From the NCBI GenBank assembly GCA_033762075.1, contig JANRLY010000040.1:50372-114371 (forward strand): 64,000 bases of DNA, in the 5' to 3' direction. The notes under the pieces were generated by a model. The model did no database searches. It saw nothing but the letters and a program-made list of their open reading frames with translations, and was not told where the DNA came from. Within the stretch, counting starts at the first letter, position 1, and every line of letters starts with the position of its first letter. Made by a program: the position numbers and the translations under genes. Positions 1 to 10,600 of the stretch are shown one piece after another. Origin of the DNA: VFKI01 sp033762075 (lineage in GTDB: Bacteria; Pseudomonadota; Gammaproteobacteria; DSM-16500).

Positions 1-1
1 T

Positions 2-112
2 CATAAGCATAGCATTGATTTCTCGATAGATGGAGCCGCAAATATAACATCTAAATCAATCAAATGCTTAGAAAGAGGTCAAAAAATGTCTTACAGCAAG
101 CAGCCTGTTTAG
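2..112 (+). CDS. Possible C-terminal end of an upstream gene (partial)
   Basis: An open frame runs from the window edge to a TAG at 110-112, giving 36 residues that end in KMSYSKQPV. It stops 15 bases before the czcD start and has the same orientation, so it could be the tail of a gene co-transcribed with czcD. No domain can be recognised in so short a piece. It could equally be a chance open frame. Confidence 0.25.
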   Translation, partial: HKHSIDFSIDGAANITSKSIKCLERGQKMSYSKQPV

Positions 113-127
113 ATAGGGGATTTAATA

Positions 128-1036
128 ATGAGTGTTGAGCATAATCATTCAAACTTAAAGGCTAGCAAGGAACGCCCTCTGTTATTTGCTTTAATACTAA
201 CATCCACTTTTTTGGTTGCAGAAGTGGTGGGTGGTCTTGTTACCGGAAGTCTTGCATTAATTTCCGATGCTGCGCACATGTTAACTGATGTTACTGCGTT
301 AGGCATTGCTCTTGTTGCTATAAAGATTGCACGTCGACCAGCAGATGTCATTAGAACATTTGGTTATTATCGATTTGAAATTTTGGCTGCAGCATTTAAT
401 ACAATACTCTTATTTGTGGTGGCAATTTATATTTTATATGAAGCCTACCAAAGACTAAGTCATCCACCTGAAATATCTTCCATAGGCATGTTAGTTATCG
501 CTTCTATTGGGTTGGTGGTCAACCTAGTGTCAATGAAATTGTTAACTGCTGGTAAAGATAAAAGTCTTAACATGAAAAGTGCCTATCTCGAAGTATGGAG
601 TGATATGTTAGGATCAATGGGTGTGATTATTGGTGCTTTAATCATTCGCTTTACAGGATGGGCGTGGGTTGATTCGCTTATCGCAGTGCTGATTGGTTTA
701 TGGGTTTTGCCTCGTACTTGGACTTTACTTAAAGAGAGTATTAACGTACTACTGGAAGGTGTGCCAGAGGGTATTGATTTAAAAAAACTGAAGGAATCAG
801 CTTACCAAGTTGAAGGTGTGTTAGATATTCATGAGCTACATGTTTGGGCAATTACCAGTGATAGAATCAGTCTAACAGCTCATATAGTAATTGAACAAAA
901 ATATGATTGTGAAAGCGTTTTATTTAACCTTAAAAAGCTTTTAGCATCACAATTCGGTATTTCGCATACGACCCTACAGCATGAGCGAAAAAAATGTTTT
1001 GAGGGAGACGAGGTTTGTAATTTCGTTTCTCCCTAA
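128..1036 (+). CDS. czcD: Cation diffusion facilitator, CzcD/ZitB-type metal/proton antiporter
   Basis: This is a 302-residue inner membrane protein of the CDF family, which exports Zn2+, Co2+ or Cd2+ from the cytoplasm in exchange for protons. Six hydrophobic segments are visible. TM2 carries the metal site SDAAHMLTD (H50, D54). TM5 carries YLEVWSD, where the usual first His of HxxxD is Glu, as is common in the CzcD subgroup. The C-terminal cytoplasmic domain contains HELHVW, and the N-terminus has a short His/Asn stretch (EHNHSN). The ATG follows AGGGGA by 8 bases. The gene converges on the lipoprotein gene that ends at 1063. Its position next to czc/cus-type pumps supports a metal resistance role; the exact metal is not readable from sequence. 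Confidence 0.93.
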   Translation: MSVEHNHSNLKASKERPLLFALILTSTFLVAEVVGGLVTGSLALISDAAHMLTDVTALGIALVAIKIARRPADVIRTFGYYRFEILAAAFNTILLFVVAIYILYEAYQRLSHPPEISSIGMLVIASIGLVVNLVSMKLLTAGKDKSLNMKSAYLEVWSDMLGSMGVIIGALIIRFTGWAWVDSLIAVLIGLWVLPRTWTLLKESINVLLEGVPEGIDLKKLKESAYQVEGVLDIHELHVWAITSDRISLTAHIVIEQKYDCESVLFNLKKLLASQFGISHTTLQHERKKCFEGDEVCNFVSP

Positions 1037-1062
1037 TTTAACTTAATATTTTTGCCTATTTG

Positions 1063-1452
1063 TTACCTGGTGCTCGGGCAATAATATGCCATACCAACCA
1101 TGCTGTGTGTATTTACTTTAATATCTTTATTTCCAATTTTTCCCATTTGGAACGACTTTTTTTCTTGAGATGAAACATGATTTGTTAAAACAACCACATT
1201 TGCACCAAGAGCCAAGGATTTATTTTTTAATAATGTGATATTCATGTCATGTAAAGTGGCGGCAGAGTCAAAAGATTCCTTAGCGACATCATTCGTATTT
1301 ATTTCACCAAGATTTTTGCAACGTTTATTTGGAGCGCCTAAAATTTTTATTTTTTCTGAGCCAGGTGTAGGGGAGACTGTAGTTGCACAACCTACAATAA
1401 AGTGACAACAGAGCACAATAGCACTGGTTTTTAAGCCTATCCATTCTTTCAT
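1063..1452 (-). CDS. DUF4156-like lipoprotein, copy 2
   Basis: This is a small lipoprotein of about 129 residues. I chose the ATG at 1452 because it follows AGGAGA directly and opens a signal peptide ending in a lipobox (FIVGC, then ATTVSP). A longer frame to 1497 would overlap the upstream gene and lacks a ribosome site. The mature part has the DUF4156 pattern: KIKILG, a Cys in RCKNLGEI, LGANVVVL and a second Cys near the end (YYCPS). It is a diverged paralogue of the protein encoded just upstream (1475-1906), suggesting tandem duplication at the tail of the metal export operon. No function is established; location in an envelope membrane is predicted from the lipobox. Confidence 0.75.
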   Translation of the reverse strand: MKEWIGLKTSAIVLCCHFIVGCATTVSPTPGSEKIKILGAPNKRCKNLGEINTNDVAKESFDSAATLHDMNITLLKNKSLALGANVVVLTNHVSSQEKKSFQMGKIGNKDIKVNTHSMVGMAYYCPSTR

Positions 1453-1474
1453 AATTGATCTCCTATGTGAATAT

Positions 1475-1906
1475 TTAGTAAGAATAATGTGTGCCAATTG
1501 TATTACGTTGTAACTGCCATCTAATATCAGATGAACAAGAATAAGCTCCGCCTTTTATATCGTGAGAGCTTTCAGTATAATAATGCTTCTTAGGAGTAGC
1601 TGATGTATGTGGAGTGTCTATTACCTGATGTTGGCAAAAGGTAACTACATTAGCGCCTAGTTTTCTTCCTGCATTTCTAAGGAAGTTAATGTCATCTTTC
1701 TCTAGGTTGTCTTTTGATGAAAAATAAGTGCTTTCGCCATGAATATTATTCCCATTTATCTGTCCTAGGTATTTACACTCTTTTACCGTCTCATTATCTG
1801 GAACAACATAAACACCCTCTGCGTTAGGGTCAAGTATGCGTGGAACGCAGCCACTTATAATTAAAACACCAAAACAAGCAGCAAAATAGAAGCATAACTT
1901 ATTCAT
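1475..1906 (-). CDS. DUF4156-like lipoprotein, copy 1
   Basis: This 143-residue protein starts with a hydrophobic signal peptide and lipobox (IISGC at about residue 20). The mature region repeats the architecture of its downstream neighbour: CKYLGQI, a central charged stretch with NFLRNAGRKLGANVV, then a late Cys (YSCSSD). Its start lies one base beyond the stop of the RND pump gene, so it is almost certainly translated from the same message. Pairing of two such lipoproteins with an RND efflux operon is not a standard czc or cus feature. A periplasmic metal-related or envelope-sensing role is only an inference. Confidence 0.75.
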   Translation of the reverse strand: MNKLCFYFAACFGVLIISGCVPRILDPNAEGVYVVPDNETVKECKYLGQINGNNIHGESTYFSSKDNLEKDDINFLRNAGRKLGANVVTFCQHQVIDTPHTSATPKKHYYTESSHDIKGGAYSCSSDIRWQLQRNTIGTHYSY

Positions 1907-1907
1907 A

Positions 1908-4900
1908 TCATTTTCCTTTAAATTGAAATTTCTTCCAGTTGATGCGGGATTTAAGAGTAATGAGATGTCCTTTTAACCAGCGTAAAACGAGCCATAATTG
2001 CACTTTAATATGAGTGTTCCTATAATCACCATTCCCATTATGCCCGTTCCTAAAAAAATGAGCATACAGAACCGGCAACACCAATAAGGTAAGTGCTGTT
2101 GAAGAAATTAAGCCACCGACAACTACAGTGGCCAGAGGACGTTGTATTTCAGCGCCAATACCTCGTGCTAGTAACATAGGAATCAGCCCAAGTGCGGTAA
2201 TAAAAGCGGTCATTAAAACAGGGCGAAGTCTTGAAACTGCGCCAATAAAGACAGCTTCATCTATTTGCATGCCTTCTTGTTTGTTTTGATTAATGGCGTT
2301 AACTAATACAACACCATTTAAAACGGCAATACCAAAAAGTGCAATAAATCCAATTGAGCCAGGAACGGAAAGATACTGCCCAGAAATGAACAGCGCTATA
2401 ATGCCTCCTATTAGCGCAAGTGGTACATTGATCATGACTAGAAGGGCTTGGCTTGCAGAAGAAAAAGCAAAATATAAAAGTAAGAAGATAAGGGCAAGAG
2501 AAATAGGAACAACAATCATTAATCTAGCTTGGGCGCGCTGTTGATTTTTAAATTGTCCACCATAGGTCACGGAATAGCCAGTTGGCAATTTAATTTGCTT
2601 GTCAATTTTTTGCTGAATTTCTGATACAACACTACCCATATCACGGCCTTCAACGTTGGCTTGAATGACTACGCGTCGTTGTACAACATCACGACGAATT
2701 TGCGGAGGAGCTGATTCAAGTTTTACCGTCGCTATATCATTCAGGCGAACCCACGCACCTTTAGGAGAGAGTAGGATAAGATTGCCAATTGCTTCCATAC
2801 TATCCCGATAAGACTTGCCTAAACGAACATAAATATCATATCGCTCATTACCATTAATGACTTGGCCCGCCACTTTCCCACCAATGGCATCTGTAATTAA
2901 TGACATAACTTGGCCTATTGAAATGCCATAGCGCATTAGAGCCTCTCTGTTTGGCTTAATCACAAGCTGTGCTTCGCCTGTAATCTGCTCCATCGCAACA
3001 TCACGTGTCCCTTTGACAGCCTTGACTGTCTCTTCAATCTCTCGGCCTTTTTCAGCAAGAATAGATAAATCGGGGCCAAATAATTTTATTGCTAACTGGG
3101 CGCGAACACCGGAAAGCAATTCATCGACACGACTAGCGATCGGTTGAGAGAAAGCAAAAAGAAGTCCTGGATAAATTGACATTTTCTTTTCCATAAGAGC
3201 TTGCAATTCCGGACGATTATTTGCAGAAGTCCATTGCTTTATAGGCTTTAAACCAACGTAAAGCTCAATATTAGAAACAGGTTCAGGATCACCACCTAGC
3301 TCAGGTCTACCTATGCGGCTTGAAACATAAGAAACCTCAGGAAAAGTCATGACTTCTTGCTCTAATTTGTTAGCAACATTAAGAGCAGTTTCTAAACTAG
3401 CTGAAGGCGCGAGCGTAGCGCGAACGTTGATTGTTCCCTCTTCAAGTTCGGGAACAAATTCTGTTCCTAAAAATGGTAAAAGCAAAAGAGATATAAGAAA
3501 TAAACTAACTACACCAATAATAATAGGTTTGGGGCGCGCTAATGATTTTTTAAGTATTTCTTTGTAATGATGCATAATAGGTCGTAAGACAGGACTTTCA
3601 CGATGCCTAATCCCTGATTTAAAGAGATAGGTAGATAATGCAGGAACAACAATCATAGCAACCACAAGAGAAGCAAACATCGATAAAACAATACTGATTG
3701 CCATTGGATGGAATAACTTTCCTTCAACACCCTGCAGACTAAATAAAGGTGTAAACACCACCATAATAATTAGTACAGCATAAAAAACCGGTCTTGCTAC
3801 TTCACGGGCTGCCTCTTGAATACGAATAGGAATAGCATGATTGCTTTCAACAATGGCATCATCAAGATCTTCATCAAGGTTGTTTTGTTCTACATAAGAA
3901 TGATTAGAACCAGGTTGACTTAAATGTTTAAAAATATTTTCCATCATCACAACCGATCCATCTACCATCATTCCGATTGCAATAGCTAAACCACCAAGAG
4001 ACATTAGATTTGCAGAAAGTCCCCAATAGGCCATTGCCATTAGTGCAAGTCCTACTGAAATCGGAACAGATATAAGTACCAGTAAGGTAGCGCGCAAATT
4101 CATAAGAAAAAGAAGTAATACAACAAAAATTAAAACAAATGCTTCTATTAATGCTTTCACAACAGTATGAACAGCCTGTTGAATCAAATCAGCTTGGTCA
4201 TAGACTGGTTCCAGTTGTACACCTTGGGGTAATGCTTTCTGGATAAGAGGTAAGGCTTCTTTAATTCCATCAATCGTCGCTTTTGTATTTGCACCAATAC
4301 GTTTTAGTACAACGCCTGCTACCACTTCACCTAAAGAGTTTGGCTTCCCTTCAACATTGCGTTCAGTCATTGTGACTGCGCCTTGGCGGATTTCACTTCC
4401 ATAAGCTACCTGTGCCACATTACGAACCCGCACAACTATGCCATCTTTATCTTTTATAGAAATATTAGCGATATCTTTTAATCCATCGTCTCCACTGCGT
4501 ACCCACCCAAATCCACGAATAGTTAATTGTTCAGACCCGCGATCCAAATACCATCCACCGGCATTACGGTTATTCGCTTCAATAGCGTTAACTAAATCTT
4601 CAATATTGAGGCGATAAGCAAGCAATCTTGCAGGATCAACTTGTACCTGATATTGACGAACTCGCCCGCCATAAGAGAGAACATCAGTTACGCCATCAAC
4701 GGGTGCTAATAAAAGTTTAACAACCCAATCGTTTAATCCTCGTAAAGCCATTGCATCATATTTTTTAGGGTTGTCAGTACGTAAAATGTATTGAAATACT
4801 TGACCAAGTCCGGATGTATTTGGGCCCATTTCAGGCACACCAACGCCAGGTGGAATTTTTTCGCGTGCAGCTTGTAGACGTTCAAATACTTGTTGACGAG

Positions 4901-5216
4901 CAAAATAGATATCAACATTATCTTTGAAAACAACTGTAACGACAGACAAGCCAACTTTAGAAATAGAGCGGACTTCTTCAACGTCAGGTAATGAGTACAT
5001 AACAGCTTCAACAGGATAAGAAAGTAATTGTTCTACTTCTTCAGCAGCTAATCCTGGTGCCTCTGTATTAATAACTACTTGGACATTGGTTACATCAGGA
5101 AACGCATCTAGGTTAAGCTGCGGCAGCACCATCGCACCAGCAATCATTGTAGCTAATAATGCGAGTAAAACTAATAAGCGGTTATTGACAGCAAAATCAA
5201 TTAATTTATCTAACAT
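1908..5216 (-). CDS. czcA: CzcA-type heavy-metal RND efflux pump
   Basis: This 1102-residue inner membrane transporter is the proton-driven pump of a tripartite heavy-metal (HME-RND) system. It begins with a TM1 segment and DAFPDVTNVQV, the HME signature. TM4 carries the proton relay AIGMMVDGSVVMMEN with the acidic residues expected in HME pumps. There are two large periplasmic loops and twelve predicted membrane segments. It lacks the CusA methionine set, so Zn/Co/Cd/Ni is more likely than Cu/Ag. After the last membrane segment there is a basic extension of roughly 50 residues (from about RNGHNGNGDY onward), longer than the usual tail. AGGA precedes the ATG. It lies 18 bases after the adaptor gene in the operon. 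Confidence 0.93.
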   Translation of the reverse strand: MLDKLIDFAVNNRLLVLLALLATMIAGAMVLPQLNLDAFPDVTNVQVVINTEAPGLAAEEVEQLLSYPVEAVMYSLPDVEEVRSISKVGLSVVTVVFKDNVDIYFARQQVFERLQAAREKIPPGVGVPEMGPNTSGLGQVFQYILRTDNPKKYDAMALRGLNDWVVKLLLAPVDGVTDVLSYGGRVRQYQVQVDPARLLAYRLNIEDLVNAIEANNRNAGGWYLDRGSEQLTIRGFGWVRSGDDGLKDIANISIKDKDGIVVRVRNVAQVAYGSEIRQGAVTMTERNVEGKPNSLGEVVAGVVLKRIGANTKATIDGIKEALPLIQKALPQGVQLEPVYDQADLIQQAVHTVVKALIEAFVLIFVVLLLFLMNLRATLLVLISVPISVGLALMAMAYWGLSANLMSLGGLAIAIGMMVDGSVVMMENIFKHLSQPGSNHSYVEQNNLDEDLDDAIVESNHAIPIRIQEAAREVARPVFYAVLIIMVVFTPLFSLQGVEGKLFHPMAISIVLSMFASLVVAMIVVPALSTYLFKSGIRHRESPVLRPIMHHYKEILKKSLARPKPIIIGVVSLFLISLLLLPFLGTEFVPELEEGTINVRATLAPSASLETALNVANKLEQEVMTFPEVSYVSSRIGRPELGGDPEPVSNIELYVGLKPIKQWTSANNRPELQALMEKKMSIYPGLLFAFSQPIASRVDELLSGVRAQLAIKLFGPDLSILAEKGREIEETVKAVKGTRDVAMEQITGEAQLVIKPNREALMRYGISIGQVMSLITDAIGGKVAGQVINGNERYDIYVRLGKSYRDSMEAIGNLILLSPKGAWVRLNDIATVKLESAPPQIRRDVVQRRVVIQANVEGRDMGSVVSEIQQKIDKQIKLPTGYSVTYGGQFKNQQRAQARLMIVVPISLALIFLLLYFAFSSASQALLVMINVPLALIGGIIALFISGQYLSVPGSIGFIALFGIAVLNGVVLVNAINQNKQEGMQIDEAVFIGAVSRLRPVLMTAFITALGLIPMLLARGIGAEIQRPLATVVVGGLISSTALTLLVLPVLYAHFFRNGHNGNGDYRNTHIKVQLWLVLRWLKGHLITLKSRINWKKFQFKGK

Positions 5217-5234
5217 AATTGTCCTTAACTCCTA

Positions 5235-6359
5235 TTAGTGTCCGTGAGAATCAAACCCTTGTTTATTTAATTCCGCATGGACAAAGAAAGCACCTTTTGT
5301 AACCACTCGTGTTCCTGGCGCAAGACCTTCTATAATGACTTGGTTATCAATTACTTCTCCCATTTTCACTTCAACTTGCTGAAATTTTCCGGGTTGTTTT
5401 TCGATATAAACTGCCCAATCGCCATCAGCAGTCCGTAGAACTGCATCTACGGGGAGTGCCAATATTGGTTTTGTTTGTCCTGATTCAATTTGGCAATTAA
5501 CATATTGTCCAGGGTGTAGAAGGTCATCTAAATTTGGAACTTCCAAACGTATTGAGCGTGTGCGCGTTGCTTCATCCAATTGATGGTGCACTTGAATAAC
5601 ACTTCCGGTAAGAGTACGCCCATTTACTATCATACGTGCAGCATCACCAACCTTGATCGGACGTACAAGGTCGGATGGTAACTTTGCATCTACCCACACA
5701 GTTGATTCTTCAACAACTTGTAGAAGTACACGTCCCGTCTCAACCAACTCACCCTCTGTAAAATTAATATTAAAAATGGTGCCATCACGAGGAGCAAGTA
5801 ATTTAAATGTACCTTTGGCATTTGATGGTTTCTGAGTAGTTACTATTGAATTAATTTCTGCTTCTGTCATTCCGTAAGCTAAGGCGGTGGAGTATGCATG
5901 TTGGTAGGCAACTTGAGCTTCTGAATAGCGTTTTGCTGATATAGCATCTTTACCTAAGCTTTTAACACGCTCCCATTCTTGTCCTGCTAGTAGCAAATCG
6001 CCTTGGGTTTTAGCCATATCAACACTTGATAAATCAACCAATGGTTGGCCCGTTTTTACATGTTGTCCTTCTTGTACGTACCGTTGTATGACTTGAGCAG
6101 GAACACGTGTTGTTACTTTTGTTGTAAGATTGGCGTTTGGGATAACTTCACCAGGCGCAGGAATTAAATAGGCCAATACACGCGGTTGCAAAATTGTAAC
6201 TTGGATATCAGCTATTTTGAGTGCAGCGGGATCAAGTACAATAACGTTTTTTTCTGTGGAGGAGGTTTCTTTGCTAGTACTAGCATAGCTGTTAGAAATA
6301 GAAAACGTTAATCCTGTCACAATAATCATTAGAAGATATTTGCCTTTTATTTTTCCCAT
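5235..6359 (-). CDS. czcB: CzcB-type periplasmic adaptor (membrane fusion protein)
   Basis: This is the HlyD/RND membrane fusion subunit, which bridges the inner membrane pump to the outer membrane channel. I chose the ATG at 6359 (MGKIKGKYLLM), because AGGAGA lies just upstream and it opens a clear signal peptide ending near SYASTS; the longer frame to 6446 would run deep into the upstream gene. The lipoyl/barrel-sandwich halves appear as VPAQVIQRYVQEGQHVKTGQP and LLAPRDGTIFNINFTEGELV, flanking an alpha hairpin, followed by the beta barrel and membrane-proximal domain (VVTKGAFFVHAE). It has no N-terminal His-rich metal domain. It overlaps the upstream TolC-like gene by 13 bases, indicating translational coupling. 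Confidence 0.9.
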   Translation of the reverse strand: MGKIKGKYLLMIIVTGLTFSISNSYASTSKETSSTEKNVIVLDPAALKIADIQVTILQPRVLAYLIPAPGEVIPNANLTTKVTTRVPAQVIQRYVQEGQHVKTGQPLVDLSSVDMAKTQGDLLLAGQEWERVKSLGKDAISAKRYSEAQVAYQHAYSTALAYGMTEAEINSIVTTQKPSNAKGTFKLLAPRDGTIFNINFTEGELVETGRVLLQVVEESTVWVDAKLPSDLVRPIKVGDAARMIVNGRTLTGSVIQVHHQLDEATRTRSIRLEVPNLDDLLHPGQYVNCQIESGQTKPILALPVDAVLRTADGDWAVYIEKQPGKFQQVEVKMGEVIDNQVIIEGLAPGTRVVTKGAFFVHAELNKQGFDSHGH

Positions 6360-7600
6360 GATTGTTCTCCTGATGATAATGGTTTTAATTGCAGCCAACT
6401 GTCCACTTGGCCTGATGCTCTTAGCCATTCTGCCCAAGCTTGCCATGCACGGCCTTTTAATTCGACGCCCGCAATTTGACTATCGATACGTTGTTTTAAC
6501 TGGACTATATAGTCGGTTGAGTTTATCTCTCCTGCTTGCCACAAACGCTCAATTAATGTCATGCCATCGCCTAATGGTTTCCCAGCAGCTTGTTGCCACT
6601 GCTGTGTAGCACGGTAAAGTGTTTGGTACCGTTCGGCGCTGCTTCTAATTTCAGCTCTAGCTTGGCGTACAATATCAGCGCGTTTTCCGTCTGCTTCCAT
6701 GGCGTCGTAGTTAGCGGCGTCTACTTCTGCTCTATAGGGATTACGCACAAATAATGGAATACTGAGTGTGACACCTACTAATCGTTTCTTCTCGCCTTCA
6801 CTTGACGATTGCCCACCTTGAATTCCAATAGTTGGGTCAGGGTAACGTTCACGTTCTGCTGCCCTTATGCGTGCTCGTGCAGTTTGGTATTGTTGATTGA
6901 GTACTAAAACAGCAGGTAATTTACTCATCAAACTATCAACATCGATATCGTGTGCTGCTAATAAAGGTAAAGGAGAAGCTAAACGTGGCCAGTTCATCTG
7001 AGTAAAGCCAGTTGTTGCCCTGAGTGTCTGTAATGCTTGGTTTACACTGACCTCAGTATCAGCTTGTTGAGCTAGTGCTTCGGAAAGTGCTAATTGCGCC
7101 AAGTCCAAATCAACTCGCGCAATATCGCCACTTTTGTATCGCTTTTTTGTAAGATCGACAAATTTCTGTAATAAAGAAGTACGTTCTTTTGCTAGGGTAG
7201 CAGCCTGTTGCTCTGCTTGATATTTTGCTAAGGCACCCAAAACTTGTACGGCAAGTTGTTGCCTTAAATCGGCCAATTGTGCTTTTGCTACGCGTGCATT
7301 TGCCATGCCTACTTGTTCACGAGCGCCACGCTTGTTAGCCCAATCAATCGTTTGATCAATTTCAACATATGATTGGTTTTCTAGTGCATTTTGTTGTTGT
7401 GCACTCAATGAAGGATTATAGATAGGATAACCTGATGCACGCTCACGTGCTTTAGCAGCAGCCACATTTGATTCGGCAGCTTGGATAGCCGGATTGTTCT
7501 CTATTACTTGTTGGAGAAACAAGCTAAGCGATGAGTCTGCATAAGCAGGCAAGGCTAAGCAACAAATAAATAATGTAGCTATTTGAATGATACGTTTCAT
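6347..7600 (-). CDS. czcC: CzcC-type outer membrane efflux protein (TolC family)
   Basis: This 417-residue protein has a signal peptide (LALPAYA, cleavage near residue 21) followed by the two repeated coiled-coil OEP halves typical of TolC/CzcC (NPAIQAAESNVAAAKARERASG in the first; ARIRAAERERYPDPTIGIQGG in the second). It would form the outer membrane channel for the CzcBA pair downstream. It starts 29 bases after the CusA-like pump ends, so the czc set is fused to the tail of a cus-like set in one transcription unit. Both sets keep their own outer membrane subunit. Confidence in family is high; metal specificity is inferred from neighbours. Confidence 0.9.
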   Translation of the reverse strand: MKRIIQIATLFICCLALPAYADSSLSLFLQQVIENNPAIQAAESNVAAAKARERASGYPIYNPSLSAQQQNALENQSYVEIDQTIDWANKRGAREQVGMANARVAKAQLADLRQQLAVQVLGALAKYQAEQQAATLAKERTSLLQKFVDLTKKRYKSGDIARVDLDLAQLALSEALAQQADTEVSVNQALQTLRATTGFTQMNWPRLASPLPLLAAHDIDVDSLMSKLPAVLVLNQQYQTARARIRAAERERYPDPTIGIQGGQSSSEGEKKRLVGVTLSIPLFVRNPYRAEVDAANYDAMEADGKRADIVRQARAEIRSSAERYQTLYRATQQWQQAAGKPLGDGMTLIERLWQAGEINSTDYIVQLKQRIDSQIAGVELKGRAWQAWAEWLRASGQVDSWLQLKPLSSGEQSWEK

Positions 7601-7629
7601 TTTTTCAATATATCCTTATCTGCATCCAT

Positions 7630-10600
7630 TTAATTAGGAAGCTTATATTGCTTCCATAGCAAGTAAACCGCAGGAATAACAATTAATGTTAAAAGCGTTG
7701 CACTTATCATTCCACCAACCATAGGGGCTGCAATACGGCGCATTACTTCAGAACCTGTCCCACCTAAAAACATTATTGGTAATAAGCCACCAATAATAGC
7801 TGAGACTGTCATCATAATAGGTCGTACCCGCAACAAAGCTCCATTGACAATGGCTTCACGAATATCTTTTTTCGTCAAAGAGCGTTTTTCTTGTGTCGCA
7901 ATTTGTTGCTGTTTTTCCATTGCATGATTGAGATACACTAACATCACTACACCTATCTCAACGGCTACACCTGCGAGGGCTATGAAGCCGACCCCTACCG
8001 CAACAGATAAATGATACCCTAGCAAATATAAAAGCCAGATACCACCCACTAGAGCAAACGGCAGGGTAGTAAGAATAATAATAACTTCGGAAAATCGTCG
8101 AAAATTTAAGAATAATAACAAAACGATAATGGCGAGTGTGAATGGTGCAACTACGCCTAATCGTTCTTTTGCACGCTCCAGGTATTCATATTGCCCTGAC
8201 CATGCAATGGAATAACCCGCTGGTAATTTGATTTGCTGATTAACAGTCTGTTGTGCTTCTTTGACATAAGAACCCAAGTCACGGCCAGTAATGTCGACAT
8301 AAACCCAACCATTTAGTCGCGCATTTTCGCTGCGAATCATGTCTGGCCCTTCAGTAATTTCTACACTAGCAATTTCACTAAGTGGGATAACAGCACCGGA
8401 CATGGTAACAATTGGTAGCAGGCGTAATTTTTCTAATGAGTCTCTAATTTCACGAGGGTAACGTAAATTTACCGGATAACGTTCACGTCCTTCTACGGTT
8501 TGGGTGACGTTCATACCACCGACTGCTGTTTCAATAATTTCTTGAATGTCTTCAATATTCAATCCATATCGTGCTGCTTTTAAGCGATTAATATCAACGG
8601 TGACATATCGGCTACTAGCAACACGTTCAGCAAATACTGAAGTTGTGCCTGGAACTTGCTTTAATACCGTTTCAATTTGTTGGCCAAGGGATTGAAGTAC
8701 ATTTAAATCGGTGCCAGCAATTTTTATACCAACAGGTGTTTTAATTCCAGTCGCTAACATATCTATTCGAGTGCGAATAGGCATGACCCATGCATTAGAT
8801 AATCCAGGTAGTTTGACGAGAGATTCTAGTTCAGCGCGAAGTTTTGTCATATTCATGCCAGAACGCCATTTGCTCTTTGGTTTAAATTGAATAGTGGTTT
8901 CAACCATTGAAAGCGGTGCAGGGTCAGTCGCACTTTCTGCTCGTCCAATTTTCCCAAATACACTTTTTACTTCAGGAACTGTACTAATTAGTTTATCGGT
9001 TTGTTGCAAAACTTGCTGGGCTTTACCAATTGAAATGCCTGGAAAAGTGGTAGGCATATATAGTAAATCGCCTTCATCTAATTCTGGCATAAACTCACCG
9101 CCTAATCGTGAGATAGGCCAGAAACCAATAAGCACAACGATCAAAGTGATGATCAGTACCTTTCCTGGTGTTTTTAAGATGGCATTAATGGCTGGCTTAT
9201 AAGTTTTTAATAATAATCGGTTCAAAGGGTTTTCTTGTTCCGGTCTAATTTTTCCTCGAATAAGATAACCCATCAAAACAGGAACTAGAGTGATGGAAAG
9301 AATTGCCGCTGCCGCCATTGCATACGTTTTAGTGTAGGCCAAAGGTGAAAACAGACGACCTTCTTGTGCTTGTAAAGAGAAAATAGGTAAAAAACTAAAT
9401 GTAATTATTAGCAGTGAAAAAAATAAAGGTGGCCCGACTTCCAGTGAAGCTTGTTTTATGATCTCCCAATGATCTTGACCCTCATGATTTTGTTCTAAAT
9501 GTTTATGCACGTTCTCGATCATGACGATTGCAGCATCCACCATCGCACCAATCGCAATTGCAATGCCACCCAGTGACATGATATTGGCATTAATTCCTTG
9601 GAGGTGCATGACTATCAAGGCCATCAAAATACCAATGGGTAAACTAATAATAATGACGAGCGAAGAGCGGAGATGGAAAAGAAATGCAATACAAATTAAT
9701 GAAACCAGTATGAATTCTTCCACTAATTTATCTTTCAATGTATCGATCGCACTTTTTATCAAAGTAGAGCGATCATAAGTTGTAATGATCTCTACACCTT
9801 TAGGTAAGCTAGGCTGTAATTGTTTTAATTTTTCTTTTACCGCAGCAATAGTTTGCATGGCGTTTTGGCCATATCGCATCACAATAATGCCACCAACTAC
9901 TTCGCCCTGACCATTTAATTCAGTTATGCCTCGACGCATTTGTGGGCCTAACTGCACATCAGAGACATCTTTTAGTAAAATAGGAATGCCATTTTTTCCT
10001 AATCCAATGGGTATTTGTTCGATATCTTGAATCGATTTTATGTAGCCTTTAGCGCGTACCATGTATTCTGCTTCACCCATTTCAATAGCAGAACCACCCG
10101 CTTCACGATTTCCTCTTTGAATTGCCAATTTCACTTGATCTAATGTTAATCCATAAGCGCGTAATCTGTTTGGGTCTAAGGTGATTTGGTATTGCTTAAC
10201 CATCCCACCTGCTGTTGCGACTTCAGCCACGCCTGGTACTTTTTGTAATTCATATTTGAGAAACCAATTCTGTAAACTAGTAAGCTGTGCAAGATCATGT
10301 TGTCCTGTTTTATCTATCAAGGCATATTCATAAACCCAACCTACGCCGGTTGCATCTGGGCCTAACGCTGTTTGTGCACCAGGTGGTAATCGATTTGCAA
10401 TTTGACTTAAGTATTCTAATACACGTGAGCGTGCCCAATAGAGGTCAGTTCCATCTTTAAAAATAATGTAGACATAGGACACACCAAAACCTGATTCTCC
10501 ACGCACAGTCACTGCACCAGGCACAGCTAACATCGCTGTGGTAAGTGGATAAGTCACTTGATCTTCGACTACTTGAGGTGCTTGACCAGGATAATCCGTT

